Assembly (NCBI GenBank): GCA_963834965.1
Contig: CAWIEI010000034.1
Span: forward strand, 197,487 to 261,486
Direction of reading: 5' to 3'
Source of the DNA: Fodinibacter sp963834965
GTDB lineage: Bacteria; Actinomycetota; Actinomycetes; Actinomycetales; Dermatophilaceae
Length of the DNA: 64,000 nucleotides
Translations under genes and position numbers: made by a program
Notes under the pieces: generated by a model
The model's database searches: none
Seen by the model: only the letters and a program-made list of their open reading frames with translations
Told to the model about the DNA's origin: nothing
Part shown: one piece after another, positions 10,793 to 19,240 of the stretch
Layout: every line of letters begins with the position of its first letter
Numbering within the stretch: position 1 is the first letter of the stretch

Positions 10793-12301
10793 TCAGGGGC
10801 GCCGGTCGCGCTCGGGGTCGCGCGGCCCCGGGGCGCCCGGGTAGCCCTCCTGGTAGAGGTCGTCGACGCCGTCGCTGTCGCCGTAGGTGTAGTCGCCGAC
10901 GGCGATGGCGGTTCCGCCCGCGCGGTCGGCCCGCTCGCGCAGCTCCTTGGGGGCGATCGCGCGGGCCAGGTGGTAGCCCCCGATGACGACGATGGTGCCG
11001 AGCGAGATGCCCTGGAGCGAGAAGTCAGTGGTGAGGTCGACCTTGACGTTGCCGATGCCGATGATGATGCCGGCGGCGATGGGAACGAGGTTGATCGGGT
11101 TGCCGAAGTCGACCCCGTTCTCCTTCCAGATCTTCGCGCCGAGCAGGCCGATCATGCCGTAGAGCACCACCGTGATGCCGCCGAGCACGCCACCGGGGAT
11201 GGACGCCACGAGCGCACCGAACTTGGGCGAGAGGCCGAAGAGGATGGCGACCGCGGCGGCGACGTAGTAGGCGGCCGTGGAGTAGACCCGGGTGGCGGCC
11301 ATGACCCCGATGTTCTCGGCGTAGGTGGTGGTGGGGGAGCCGCCGACGGAGGTCGCGAGCACGGTGCCGAAGCCGTCGGCCGCGATCGCGCGCCCCATGA
11401 CCGCGTCGAGGTCGTGGCCGGTCATCTCGGCGACGGCCTTGACGTGCCCGGTGTTCTCGGCGATGAGTGCGATGACGGCCGGCAGCACCAGCAGGATCGC
11501 GGCCGTGGTGAACGTCGGGGTGTGCCAGCCGACGACCTCCTTGCCGTCGGCGGCGACGATGGTCTGCGACGGGAAGCCGAACCAGGAGGCGCTGCCGAGG
11601 GCCGAGGTGTCCCAGCGGAAGTGCTCGGTGGCCTCGGTCGCCCCGCCGAGCACCGAGGTGATCTGGCCGACGGTGTGGTCGAGCAGCCAGGACAACGCGG
11701 TGCCGAAGATCAGGGCGAGGAAGACCGCGATCCGGCTGATGAACCCGCGGAACGCCACCGCGGCGACGATCGTGAACGTCATCGTGGCGAAGGCGACCCA
11801 CTGGTCCTGCGGCCAGTAGACGCCGGCCACGACCGGGGCGAGGTTGAAGCCGATCAGCATGACCACCGCACCGGTGACGACCGGCGGGAGCACCTCGTGC
11901 AGCACCCGGGACCCGAGGAAGTGGATCAGCACACCGAGGAGCAGCAGCACCGCACCGGCGACCATGATGGCCCCCGTGACGTCCGAGGAGCTGCCCCCCT
12001 GCAGCCGGATGGCCGCCACCCCGCCGACGAAGGCGGCCGAGGTGCCGAGGTAGCTCGGCACCTTGCCCTCGACGATGAGCAGGAACGCGATCGTCGCGAC
12101 GCCGCTCATCATGATCGCGAGCTGCGGGTTCAGCCCCATGAGCAGCGGGAAGACGAAGGTCGCCCCGAACATGGCCACGACGTGCTGGGCGCCCAGGCCC
12201 GCGGTCTTGCCCCACGACAGACGCTCGTCCGGTGCCACCACCTCATCGGGCCCGAGTGCCTTACCGTCGTTCTTCAGTGTCCAACCCAAGCCCAGCGCCA
12301 T
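10793..12301 (-). CDS. NCS2 nucleobase permease, uracil (UraA/RutG) type
   Basis: The 502-residue product has about 12-14 hydrophobic segments and matches the uracil/xanthine permease family. Two family-defining motifs are visible. ALIAENTGH contains the glutamate corresponding to UraA Glu241, and TTTYAENIGVMAATRVYS contains the one corresponding to Glu290. The second motif is of the uracil-transporter type; xanthine and urate carriers have an NxGVIxLT-like motif instead. I therefore infer a pyrimidine-like substrate moved with protons. The N-terminus is about 30 residues longer than UraA and the C-terminus has a hydrophilic acidic tail of about 55 residues. ATG at 12301 follows GAGAGGAA. A palindrome at 12359-12377 upstream may be its operator. 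Confidence 0.9.
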   Translation of the reverse strand: MALGLGWTLKNDGKALGPDEVVAPDERLSWGKTAGLGAQHVVAMFGATFVFPLLMGLNPQLAIMMSGVATIAFLLIVEGKVPSYLGTSAAFVGGVAAIRLQGGSSSDVTGAIMVAGAVLLLLGVLIHFLGSRVLHEVLPPVVTGAVVMLIGFNLAPVVAGVYWPQDQWVAFATMTFTIVAAVAFRGFISRIAVFLALIFGTALSWLLDHTVGQITSVLGGATEATEHFRWDTSALGSASWFGFPSQTIVAADGKEVVGWHTPTFTTAAILLVLPAVIALIAENTGHVKAVAEMTGHDLDAVMGRAIAADGFGTVLATSVGGSPTTTYAENIGVMAATRVYSTAAYYVAAAVAILFGLSPKFGALVASIPGGVLGGITVVLYGMIGLLGAKIWKENGVDFGNPINLVPIAAGIIIGIGNVKVDLTTDFSLQGISLGTIVVIGGYHLARAIAPKELRERADRAGGTAIAVGDYTYGDSDGVDDLYQEGYPGAPGPRDPERDRRP

Positions 12302-12358
12302 GGCGTGTTCCTCTCTCGCGAAGGATCCGGTCGACCGCGGCGCCCGTGACGCGGCTCA

Positions 12359-12377
12359 CGTCCGTGATACACGGACG
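12359..12377. promoter_or_regulatory. Perfect 8-3-8 inverted repeat upstream of the permease
   Basis: CGTCCGTG, ATA, CACGGACG forms a perfect palindrome with a three-base centre, 58 bases before the permease start and 190 bases past the end of pucR. Its size and symmetry fit a dimeric regulator site. Whether PucR binds it is unknown. Confidence 0.45.
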
Positions 12378-12566
12378 CTAGCCACCCTGTCCGGCGACAC
12401 CCTCAGCAATCGTTGACAGCCGGATGCCGGATGCTTTGGCAGACCTTCGACAGTCGTCGGGTCAACCGGCGATCGCGTCGCGGATGACGGCCAGGGGTCG
12501 CCTCCGGCTGCTCGACGTGGTGGAGGTGCCCGGCCTCGTCGACGAGCACGAAGCGAGCGTCCGGGC

Positions 12567-13964
12567 TCAGATGCCGCGCATCTGCCGGATCCGCAGCGCC
12601 AGCGCCAGGGTCAGGCGCAGCTGCGGGTCGGAGGTGAACGGGCCGAGCATCCGCTCGAGCTTGGCGATGCGGTAGCGCAGCGTGTTGTAGTGGAAGAACA
12701 GCTGCCGCGCCGTCTCGGCCACGTTGAGGTTGGTGTCGAGCAGCACCGACAGGGTGTTGCGCAGGTCGGCGTTCTCGGCGGAGTCGTCGGTGGCCAGCTC
12801 GCCGAGCGACTCCTCGACGAAGCGGTGCAGGTCGGCGCCGTCGGGGATGAGCGCGAGCAGCCGGTAGATGCCGAGGCCGTCGAAGTGGGTCAGGGCCGAC
12901 TCGCCGTGCATCTGCCGCCCGACGTGCACCGCCTTGAGCGCCTCGTCGTAGGCGGCGGGGAGGTCGGCGGCCGAGGTGATCGGCCGGGACACCCCGGTCG
13001 AGAAGCTGCGCCGCCCCCCGCCGCCGTCACCACGCACCACCTTGGCGATCTCACCAACGGTGCGCAGCACGGCATCCGGCCCGGTGTCGGCACCCACCGG
13101 AAGCAGCGCGACCACCTCCTGGCTGAAGCCGGCGACGGGCACCCTGGTGTCGCGCGCCCGCACCGCCTGCACCCAGGCGCGCACGAACCGCTCCTGGAGA
13201 GAACGCACTTCGTCGGGGGAGCGGGTCGTCTCCTCGTCGTTCTCGTCGGTCTCGGCGACCACGGCGACCATCGGGCGGGAGAGGTCCCAACCGAGGGATG
13301 CCGCGTGCGAGACCAGGTCGGCCGCCGCACCCGCGCGGCCGGCCAGGGCGTCGCGCAGGAACTCGGCGCGGTACTTGCCCTCGACCGCGGCGACGGCCTG
13401 CTCCTTGGTGATGGCCAGCGCCGCCACCGTGGCGGCCCGCTCGAGCAGGTGCACGTCGGCGGCGGTCAGCGGGCGCTCGGGCGAGAAGGCGCCGAGCAGC
13501 CCGTGGTCGGAGGAGCCGGCCACGATCTTGACGAAGGCCCGGGTGCTGCGCGGCGAGCCGGGGTCGCGGGGACCGACCGGCTCGCTCTCGACGAGCAGCC
13601 GACCGGTGCGGTCGAAGCAGTCCAGCGCCCGGGTGCGCTCGACCTCGGCAGGCCCGCCCGCCATGGCCAGCACGCGGCCGTCGGTGGTGGTCACCACGGC
13701 GGCACCGCCGAAGAAGCCCGCCACGGCATCGCCCAGCTCGGCGAGCGCGCCCCCGGCGAGCACGATCCGCACCAGCACGCGGTGCACCTCGTCCTCGCGC
13801 TCGAGCAGGGCTGCCTGCCGCTCGACGATCTGCTCGAGCGCCCACACCCGGGCGCTCGGCTCGCCGGGGAGCGCGTCGAGGTCGACCGGGGAACCGGCAG
13901 CGGTGTCAGGCGTCGATGGCAAGGTCTGTGCGTCCCCCGGTCGATCGTTGGCAACAATGACCAT
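12567..13964 (-). CDS. PucR-family transcriptional regulator
   Basis: The start chosen is the ATG at 13964; an ATG at 14051 would run into the divergent allH coding region. The 465-residue product has an N-terminal sensor portion and a C-terminal PucR-type helix-turn-helix (about residues 405-463) with NVAETARQLFFHYNTLRYRIAKLE. PucR controls purine catabolism in Bacillus, and its relatives control use of nitrogen compounds in actinobacteria. It lies between the permease (265 bases downstream) and the divergent carbamoyltransferase-type genes, only 34 bases away. Regulation of both by a nucleobase breakdown product is the obvious reading. No ribosome binding site is evident, so it may be leaderless like its divergent neighbour. 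Confidence 0.88.
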   Translation of the reverse strand: MVIVANDRPGDAQTLPSTPDTAAGSPVDLDALPGEPSARVWALEQIVERQAALLEREDEVHRVLVRIVLAGGALAELGDAVAGFFGGAAVVTTTDGRVLAMAGGPAEVERTRALDCFDRTGRLLVESEPVGPRDPGSPRSTRAFVKIVAGSSDHGLLGAFSPERPLTAADVHLLERAATVAALAITKEQAVAAVEGKYRAEFLRDALAGRAGAAADLVSHAASLGWDLSRPMVAVVAETDENDEETTRSPDEVRSLQERFVRAWVQAVRARDTRVPVAGFSQEVVALLPVGADTGPDAVLRTVGEIAKVVRGDGGGGRRSFSTGVSRPITSAADLPAAYDEALKAVHVGRQMHGESALTHFDGLGIYRLLALIPDGADLHRFVEESLGELATDDSAENADLRNTLSVLLDTNLNVAETARQLFFHYNTLRYRIAKLERMLGPFTSDPQLRLTLALALRIRQMRGI

Positions 13965-13986
13965 CCGGTCACTGTAGACCCCTCGA

Positions 13987-13992
13987 TAGCGT
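13987..13992 (+). promoter_or_regulatory. -10 box for a leaderless allH transcript
   Basis: TAGCGT fits TANNNT and ends six bases before the ATG at 13999. No Shine-Dalgarno sequence precedes this start, so transcription probably begins at or next to the A of the ATG, as is common in actinobacteria. The divergent pucR start lies only 34 bases away, so the two promoters must overlap. Confidence 0.45.
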
Positions 13993-13998
13993 CGCCCC

Positions 13999-14895
13999 AT
14001 GCCCCCGGACCGCCCCGCATCGCGACCCGCGCTGCCCGCTGCGGTGTCCACGTTGGTGTCCGCGCTGGTGCACGGGGAGCCGGTCGACGCGACGGTCGTC
14101 GCCGCGCACCGGTACGCGCTCTACCTGGCCGTGCGCGGCCGGGTGCTCCCGGTCGTCACCTCGGATGCCGTCGCGCTCCCCAGCGCGGTCCGCCTCGCGG
14201 TGGCGTCCGGTGCGGTGCGGTGGGGCGTCGCCGCCGGTGACGTCGTTCGGGTCGGAGGTGGGCGAGTGGAGCTGCCAGCACTCGACGTCGTGGCGGCGCG
14301 CGCCTGGCGCCCCGCCCGCGTCCGCCCCGTCGATCCTCCCCGCGTCGGGCGCTCAGCCGGTCGCCAGGGCAGCCACCTCAGCACCCACCTCGAGCTCAGC
14401 GGCCCTGACCGAGACAGCGGCTGGCTGGCAGACGGCATCCGCGCTGTCTTCACCCGAGTCGACACGGAAGCGGTGGCACGGTTGGTCGGGCGGGGGCCGG
14501 GGCTCACGCCCTCGGGGGACGACGCGCTGGCCGGCGCGCTGCTCGTGGCCCACGCGCTGGATGCGGGCAGCGCGCTCGCGGATGCCGTGCGCGCCCGGCT
14601 CCGTGCCACCACCGCGGTGTCGGCCGCCCTGCTCGACGCCGCCGCCGGCGGGTACGCCGCCCGCCCGGTCGTCACGCTCGTCGACGCGGCCGTGGCCGGC
14701 GATGCCGATGCGGTGCGCCGCGCCCTCCCCGGCGTGCTCGCCATCGGCCACACCTCCGGGGCCGACACGGTCACCGGCATCCGCGCTGCCCTGGACGCGC
14801 TCGCCCCTCGCCATGAGTGCGGAAGTGGCTGCCAGGACGACCACTTCCGCGCTCATGGCGGGAGAAGGGCGACGACCGGGGGGAGAGCCGCATGA
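13999..14895 (+). CDS. allH: DUF2877 protein, AllH-type subunit of oxamate carbamoyltransferase
   Basis: The 298-residue product carries the DUF2877 hallmark GPGLTPSGDDALAGALL (about residues 168-184) and the C-terminal block IGHTSGADTVTGIRAALDAL (about 249-268). The E. coli relative is YlbF, now AllH, one of three subunits of an oxamate carbamoyltransferase. That enzyme splits oxalurate with phosphate into oxamate and carbamoyl phosphate in anaerobic allantoin use. It starts the operon and overlaps fdrA by ATGA. The last 27 or so codons come from a near-perfect 18-bp inverted repeat and have no family resemblance, so the conserved protein probably ends near residue 270. The family assignment is firm; the substrate in this organism is inferred. 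Confidence 0.88.
   Translation: MPPDRPASRPALPAAVSTLVSALVHGEPVDATVVAAHRYALYLAVRGRVLPVVTSDAVALPSAVRLAVASGAVRWGVAAGDVVRVGGGRVELPALDVVAARAWRPARVRPVDPPRVGRSAGRQGSHLSTHLELSGPDRDSGWLADGIRAVFTRVDTEAVARLVGRGPGLTPSGDDALAGALLVAHALDAGSALADAVRARLRATTAVSAALLDAAAGGYAARPVVTLVDAAVAGDADAVRRALPGVLAIGHTSGADTVTGIRAALDALAPRHECGSGCQDDHFRAHGGRRATTGGRAA
14811..14858 (+). repeat. 18-bp inverted repeat at the 3' end of allH
   Basis: CCATGAGTGCGGAAGTGG and CCACTTCCGCGCTCATGG pair at 17 of 18 positions around a 12-base loop. The element lies wholly inside the allH reading frame, 37 bases before its stop and 34 bases before the fdrA start. It shares the CACTTCCG core with the palindromes at 9139-9166 and 9193-9220, so it may be a dispersed REP-like element. 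The hairpin could also tune expression across the allH-fdrA junction. Confidence 0.8.
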
Positions 14896-16391
14896 CCAGC
14901 CACGTCGAGCTGCGCCGGGGTGCCTACCACGACTCGGTGAGCCTGATGCAGGTGTCACATATCGTTGCCGGCACCCCAGGCGTCAGCGCCGCACAGGTGG
15001 CCATGGCCACCGAGCTGAACGTCGACGTGCTGCGCGGCATGGGCTTCGAGGTGCCGGCCGAGGCCGGGCCGAACGACCTGGTCGTGGCCCTGCGCGCCGA
15101 CGACGCCGACGGGCTGGATGCCGGCCTCGCGGCGGTCACCGACGCCCTGGCCGCGCTGCGCGGCGCCGGCGACTCAGGGGGCAGCGGAGAGGACGAGGTC
15201 GCTCCGCGCACACTCGGCTCAGCCGCCGCCCGCTCCGGCGCCAACCTCGCCGTGATCTCGGTGCCCGGCCAGCACGCGGTGACCGAGGCCTTCGACGCCA
15301 TTGCGTCGGGCCTGAGCGTGATGCTGTTCTCCGACAACGTCTCTGTCGACGACGAGGTGTGGCTCAAGGACGCCGCGGCCGCCGCCGACGTGCTCGTCAT
15401 GGGGCCCGACTGCGGCACCGCCCACGTCGGTGGCGTCGCGCTCGGGTTCGCCAACGTCGTGCGCGCCGGAGGGGTCGGAATCGTCGCGGCCTCCGGCACC
15501 GGTGCGCAGCAGGTGATGTGCCTGCTCGACGCCGCTGGCGTCGGCCTCAGCCACTGCCTCGGTGTCGGCGGCCGCGACCTCAAGGCCGCCGTCGGGGGTC
15601 GCTCCACCCGGCAGGCTCTCGCGGCCCTCGCCGACGACCCTGCCACCGAGAGCGTGCTCGTCGTGTCCAAGCCGCCGGATGCCGCGGTGCTCGCCGACCT
15701 CGAGGCGCATGCCGCCGGGCTTGGCCTGAGCGTGCACTGGGCGGTGCTCGGGCCGGGCCGCCCCGACCTCACCGCGTCCGTCGAGCACTTCCTGGTCGCC
15801 GAGGCCCACCCGGTCCCGACCTGGCCGGCCACCCTCGCCGCCCTCGATGACGCGGGCCTCAGGCGCGGCCCGTCGTTGCGCGGCCTGTTCTGCGGTGGCA
15901 CCCTCGCCGACGAGGCCATGACGGTCGCCGAGGCGGTTCTGGGCGGCATCCGCAGCAACATCGCGCACTCACCCGACCTCGCCCTCGGGCCCGAGCTCAC
16001 CGACCCCGGCCATGTGGTGATCGACTTCGGCGACGACGGCCTCACCCGCGGCCGCGCGCACCCGATGATCGACCCCACGCTGCGGATGGAGCGGATCGCC
16101 CGCGAGGCCGCCGACCCCACCTGCGGCGTGCTCCTCCTCGACCTCGTGCTCGGCCACGGGGCGCACCCGGACCCCGCCGGCGAGCTCGCGGATGCCGTGC
16201 GCTCGGCCCGCGCGACCGCCCAGGCCGACGGCCGCGTGCTCCCGGTCGTGGTGTCGCTCACCGGCACGGATGCCGACCCACAGGGCCGATCTCGTTGTGC
16301 CGCAACCCTGGCCGATGCCGGTGCCTCGGTGTTCCTCTCCAACGCCGCCGCCACGCGGCACGCGCTCGACCTCCTCGGGAGCCCGCGATGA
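14892..16391 (+). CDS. allF: FdrA-family protein, AllF-type subunit of oxamate carbamoyltransferase
   Basis: The start is the ATG at 14892, inside the ATGA overlap with allH. The 499-residue product matches FdrA/AllF, which resembles two succinyl-CoA-synthetase alpha-like halves. Typical blocks are VMGPDCGTAHVGGVALGFAN, GIVAASGTGAQQV and the glycine-rich GVGGRDLKAAVGG in the first half, and LFCGGTLADEAM and VVIDFGDDGLTRGRAHPMID in the second half. The protein is cytoplasmic. With AllG and AllH it forms the three-part enzyme known from E. coli (fdrA-ylbE-ylbF). No carbamate kinase gene is next to it, unlike in enterobacteria, so carbamoyl phosphate would have to be used by a kinase encoded elsewhere or by biosynthesis. 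Confidence 0.92.
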   Translation: MTSHVELRRGAYHDSVSLMQVSHIVAGTPGVSAAQVAMATELNVDVLRGMGFEVPAEAGPNDLVVALRADDADGLDAGLAAVTDALAALRGAGDSGGSGEDEVAPRTLGSAAARSGANLAVISVPGQHAVTEAFDAIASGLSVMLFSDNVSVDDEVWLKDAAAAADVLVMGPDCGTAHVGGVALGFANVVRAGGVGIVAASGTGAQQVMCLLDAAGVGLSHCLGVGGRDLKAAVGGRSTRQALAALADDPATESVLVVSKPPDAAVLADLEAHAAGLGLSVHWAVLGPGRPDLTASVEHFLVAEAHPVPTWPATLAALDDAGLRRGPSLRGLFCGGTLADEAMTVAEAVLGGIRSNIAHSPDLALGPELTDPGHVVIDFGDDGLTRGRAHPMIDPTLRMERIAREAADPTCGVLLLDLVLGHGAHPDPAGELADAVRSARATAQADGRVLPVVVSLTGTDADPQGRSRCAATLADAGASVFLSNAAATRHALDLLGSPR

Positions 16392-17812
16392 CGACCCCCA
16401 GTCCGAGTGCGCGTCCGCTGCGCGGCCTGCTCGAGAGCGACCCGGTGGTCGCCACGGCCGGCGTCTCGCTGCTCGCCGACGCGCTGCGCGACCAGGCGGT
16501 GCCGGTCACCGAGGCGCAGTGGCAGCCACCGATGGCCGGCACCGAGGGCGACCTCGCGCGGGTCATGGGTGACCCCCGACGGGTGGCCGCCAACGCGCTC
16601 GCCTTCGAGCGGATGACGACCGCGGAGGCGGTGCTCGTCGACGTCGTGCCGGCATCCGAGGCACTGGGGCTCGAGCGCGGCACCTTCCTGCACGCCGGCC
16701 CCCCATTGGAGTGGGAGCGCGCGAGCGGCCCGATGCGCGGCGCACTGATCGGCGCGGTCCTCTTCGAGGGCCTCGCCGACACCGCCGAGGCCGCCGAGCG
16801 GCGCCTCGCCGCAGGCGAGTTCGGCCTCGAGCCGTGCCACCACCGGGGTGCGGTCGGCCCGATGGCCGGCGTCATCAGCCCGTCGATGTGGGTCTACGCC
16901 CTGCGTGACGACGTGCACGGCCACGACTCGTGGTGCTCGCTGAACGAGGGCCTCGGCAAGGTGCTGCGCTACGGCGCCTTCGGCCCCGAGGTCATCGACC
17001 GGCTGCACTGGATGACGCGCGTGCTCGGGCCGATCCTGCGCCAGGCCGTGCGCTCGACCGGGCCTATCGACATCCGCGCGATCATCGCCCAGATGCTGCA
17101 GATGGGCGACGAGGGCCACAACCGCAACCGGGCCGGCTCGCTGATGCTGCTGCGCGAGCTGCTGCCCGGCATGATCACCGCCGACGCGTCGTCGGCCGAC
17201 GTCGCCGAGGCGGTGCGCTTCTCGGGTGCCAACGAGCACTTCTTCCTCAACCTCGGGATGCCGGCCTGCAAGCTCGCGACCCGGGCCGCCGAGGGCATCC
17301 CCGGCTCGACGGTGGTCACCGTGATGGCGCGCAACGGCACCGACTTCGGCATCCGGGTGTCCGGCACCGGCGACCAGTGGTTCACCGGCCCGGCCAACAC
17401 CCCCGAGGGGCTGTTCCTCGGCGACTACGGCCCCGACGACGCCAACCCCGACATCGGCGACTCGGCGATCACCGAGACCGGCGGCATCGGGGGCTTCGCG
17501 ATGGCGGCGGCCCCGGCGATCGTGCGGTTCGTCGGCGGCGACGTGCCGTTCGCGCTGCGGACCACCCGCACGATGTATGAGGTGACCACCGGCGAGCACC
17601 CGGTCTACCAGGTGCCCATCCTCGGCTTCCGGGGCACGCCCACCGGCATCGACGTCACCAAGGTGGTGCGCACCGGCATCCTGCCGCAGATCAACACCGG
17701 TATGGCCGGGCGGGTGGCGGGCACCGGGCAGGTCGGCGCGGGTCTGGTCACGCCGCCGGAGGAGTGCTTCCCGGCGGCCCTGGCCGCCCTCGCCGCCGCC
17801 GTCCCCTCCTGA
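16388..17812 (+). CDS. allG: DUF1116 protein, AllG-type subunit of oxamate carbamoyltransferase
   Basis: The start is the ATG at 16388, overlapping the fdrA stop by ATGA. The 474-residue product has the length and blocks of DUF1116 (E. coli YlbE, now AllG). These include GDEGHNRNRAGSLMLLRELLP around residues 237-257, SGANEHFFLNLGMPACKLA soon after, and the C-terminal MAGRVAGTGQVGAGLVTPPEECF. It is the last gene of the allH-allF-allG operon, 111 bases before the cellulase gene. The order DUF2877-FdrA-DUF1116 differs from the E. coli order fdrA-ylbE-ylbF, but all three subunits are present and intact. I infer the same type of carbamoyl transfer, coupled here to the oxidative nucleobase genes on the other strand. 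Confidence 0.92.
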   Translation: MTTPSPSARPLRGLLESDPVVATAGVSLLADALRDQAVPVTEAQWQPPMAGTEGDLARVMGDPRRVAANALAFERMTTAEAVLVDVVPASEALGLERGTFLHAGPPLEWERASGPMRGALIGAVLFEGLADTAEAAERRLAAGEFGLEPCHHRGAVGPMAGVISPSMWVYALRDDVHGHDSWCSLNEGLGKVLRYGAFGPEVIDRLHWMTRVLGPILRQAVRSTGPIDIRAIIAQMLQMGDEGHNRNRAGSLMLLRELLPGMITADASSADVAEAVRFSGANEHFFLNLGMPACKLATRAAEGIPGSTVVTVMARNGTDFGIRVSGTGDQWFTGPANTPEGLFLGDYGPDDANPDIGDSAITETGGIGGFAMAAAPAIVRFVGGDVPFALRTTRTMYEVTTGEHPVYQVPILGFRGTPTGIDVTKVVRTGILPQINTGMAGRVAGTGQVGAGLVTPPEECFPAALAALAAAVPS

Positions 17813-17875
17813 CCGGGCCCCTCCGCCCGTTCGAGTTGCCGACCGCGCGGGGCGGGCCTACCGTCGGATCCACGC

Positions 17876-17889
17876 TGGGAGCGCTCCCA
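17876..17889. promoter_or_regulatory. CebR box (cellulose/cellobiose repressor operator)
   Basis: TGGGAGCGCTCCCA is a perfect 14-bp palindrome identical to the CebR operator known from Streptomyces and other actinobacteria. It lies 34 bases before the start codon of the GH6 cellulase gene. A LacI-family repressor released by cello-oligosaccharides is therefore expected to control the cellulase. No such repressor gene is in the window. Confidence 0.92.
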
Positions 17890-17923
17890 GCACCCGAACA
17901 CCGTCGTTCCGGGAGGGGTTTCG

Positions 17924-19234
17924 ATGTCAACCACGACACGACTGCTGGGGGTGGCCGCTGCCGGGGCCGCGCTCCTGCTCAGCCCGCTGGCCCCGGCCAC
18001 GGCCGCACCCCCCGCGGGAGGGCATGATCACGGCCACGACCACGGCCCGGTCCAGGGCATCCCCGACGGCACCCGCTTCTACGTGCCACGGCTGCCGCAC
18101 GCCAAGGAGGCACAGCGGGAGATCGCCCGGCTGCGCGCCGCGGGGCACCGGGGCGACGCCGCCGACCTGTCGGCGATGATCCGCACCCCGCAGGCCGTCT
18201 GGCTCACGGGCGACAGCCCGGCCGAGGTCGAGCGCGAGGCGCGGCAGGTCACCGCCCGCACGGCTGGCAAGCACCAGATGCCGGTGCTCGTGGCCTACAA
18301 CATCCCGCTGCGCGACTGCGCCCAGTACTCGGCCGGTGGAGCCACCAGCGTGGCGGAGTACGAGGCCTGGATCGACGCCGTCGCGGCCGGCATCGGCCGG
18401 CGGGATGCCGTGGTGCTGCTCGAGCCCGACGGCCTGGGCATCATCCCCTGGTACACCACCATCAACGGCGACAAGGAGTGGTGCCAGCCGGCGGATGCCG
18501 ACCCCGCCACCGCCGCGAGCGACCGGTTCGCGATGCTCAACCACGCCGTCGACGCGCTGGGCGCCAACTCCCGCACCCGCGTCTACCTCGACGGCACGCA
18601 CAGCAGCTGGCTGGGCGTGGGCGACGCCGCCGACCGGCTGCACAAGGCCGGCGTGGCCCGGGCCGACGGGTTCTTCCTCAACGTCTCGAACTACCGCACG
18701 ACCTCGAGCTCGCTGAAGTACGGCGACTGGATCTCGCAGTGTCTCTGGTTCGGCACCAATGCGGCGGACGGCGGCTGGCGGCTGGGCCACTTCGACTACT
18801 GCGCCAGCCAGTACTTCCCCTCCAGCGGCTACGACGACACCACGGCCAGCGACGCGTGGTACCTCGAGAACGTCACCAACGCGACGAACCCACCGTCTGG
18901 ACCGGCCGCCCTCACCCACTTCGTCATCGACACCAGCCGCAACGGGCGCGGGCCGTGGACCCCGCCGGCCGGCGTCTACCCCGACCCGCAGGACTGGTGC
19001 AACCCGCCCGGGCGCGGCGTCGGCATCCGGCCCACGACGGCCACCGGTGACCCGCTCGCCGACGCGTTCCTCTGGGTCAAGGTGCCGGGCGAGTCCGACG
19101 GGCAGTGCTCGCGCGGGCTGACCGACCGCGGCGGTGTCGACCCGGAGTGGGGTGTCGTCGACCCGGCGGCCGGCGACTGGTTCCCGCAGCAGGCCCTCGA
19201 GCTCGCCCGGCTGGCCCAGCCCCCGCTGCGATGA
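17924..19234 (+). CDS. Secreted glycoside hydrolase family 6 cellulase (catalytic domain only)
   Basis: ATG at 17924 follows GGGAGGGG. The 436-residue product begins with a Sec signal peptide whose cleavage is likely after ATAAPA near residue 28, then a short His/Gly/Asp stretch. The GH6 catalytic domain is clear: PVLVAYNIPLRDCAQYSAGG, the acid motif VVLLEPDGLG near residue 165, RVYLDGTHSSWL, and WVKVPGESDGQC near the end. GH6 enzymes hydrolyse beta-1,4-glucan with inversion. No carbohydrate-binding module or linker is present, which suggests an endoglucanase acting on soluble or amorphous substrate. The CebR box upstream makes cellobiose-dependent induction very likely. The gene is monocistronic and is followed by a minisatellite. 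Confidence 0.95.
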   Translation: MSTTTRLLGVAAAGAALLLSPLAPATAAPPAGGHDHGHDHGPVQGIPDGTRFYVPRLPHAKEAQREIARLRAAGHRGDAADLSAMIRTPQAVWLTGDSPAEVEREARQVTARTAGKHQMPVLVAYNIPLRDCAQYSAGGATSVAEYEAWIDAVAAGIGRRDAVVLLEPDGLGIIPWYTTINGDKEWCQPADADPATAASDRFAMLNHAVDALGANSRTRVYLDGTHSSWLGVGDAADRLHKAGVARADGFFLNVSNYRTTSSSLKYGDWISQCLWFGTNAADGGWRLGHFDYCASQYFPSSGYDDTTASDAWYLENVTNATNPPSGPAALTHFVIDTSRNGRGPWTPPAGVYPDPQDWCNPPGRGVGIRPTTATGDPLADAFLWVKVPGESDGQCSRGLTDRGGVDPEWGVVDPAAGDWFPQQALELARLAQPPLR

Positions 19235-19240
19235 CGAGCG

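Noticed and set aside
10793..12301. Xanthine or urate permease
   Set aside because: The key block reads TTTYAENIGVMAATRVYS, which is the uracil-type motif; the xanthine/urate motif is absent.
14924..17599. An 891-codon minus-strand frame antisense to allF and allG
   Set aside because: Both sense genes are full length with conserved blocks and ATGA overlaps; the antisense product is low-complexity.
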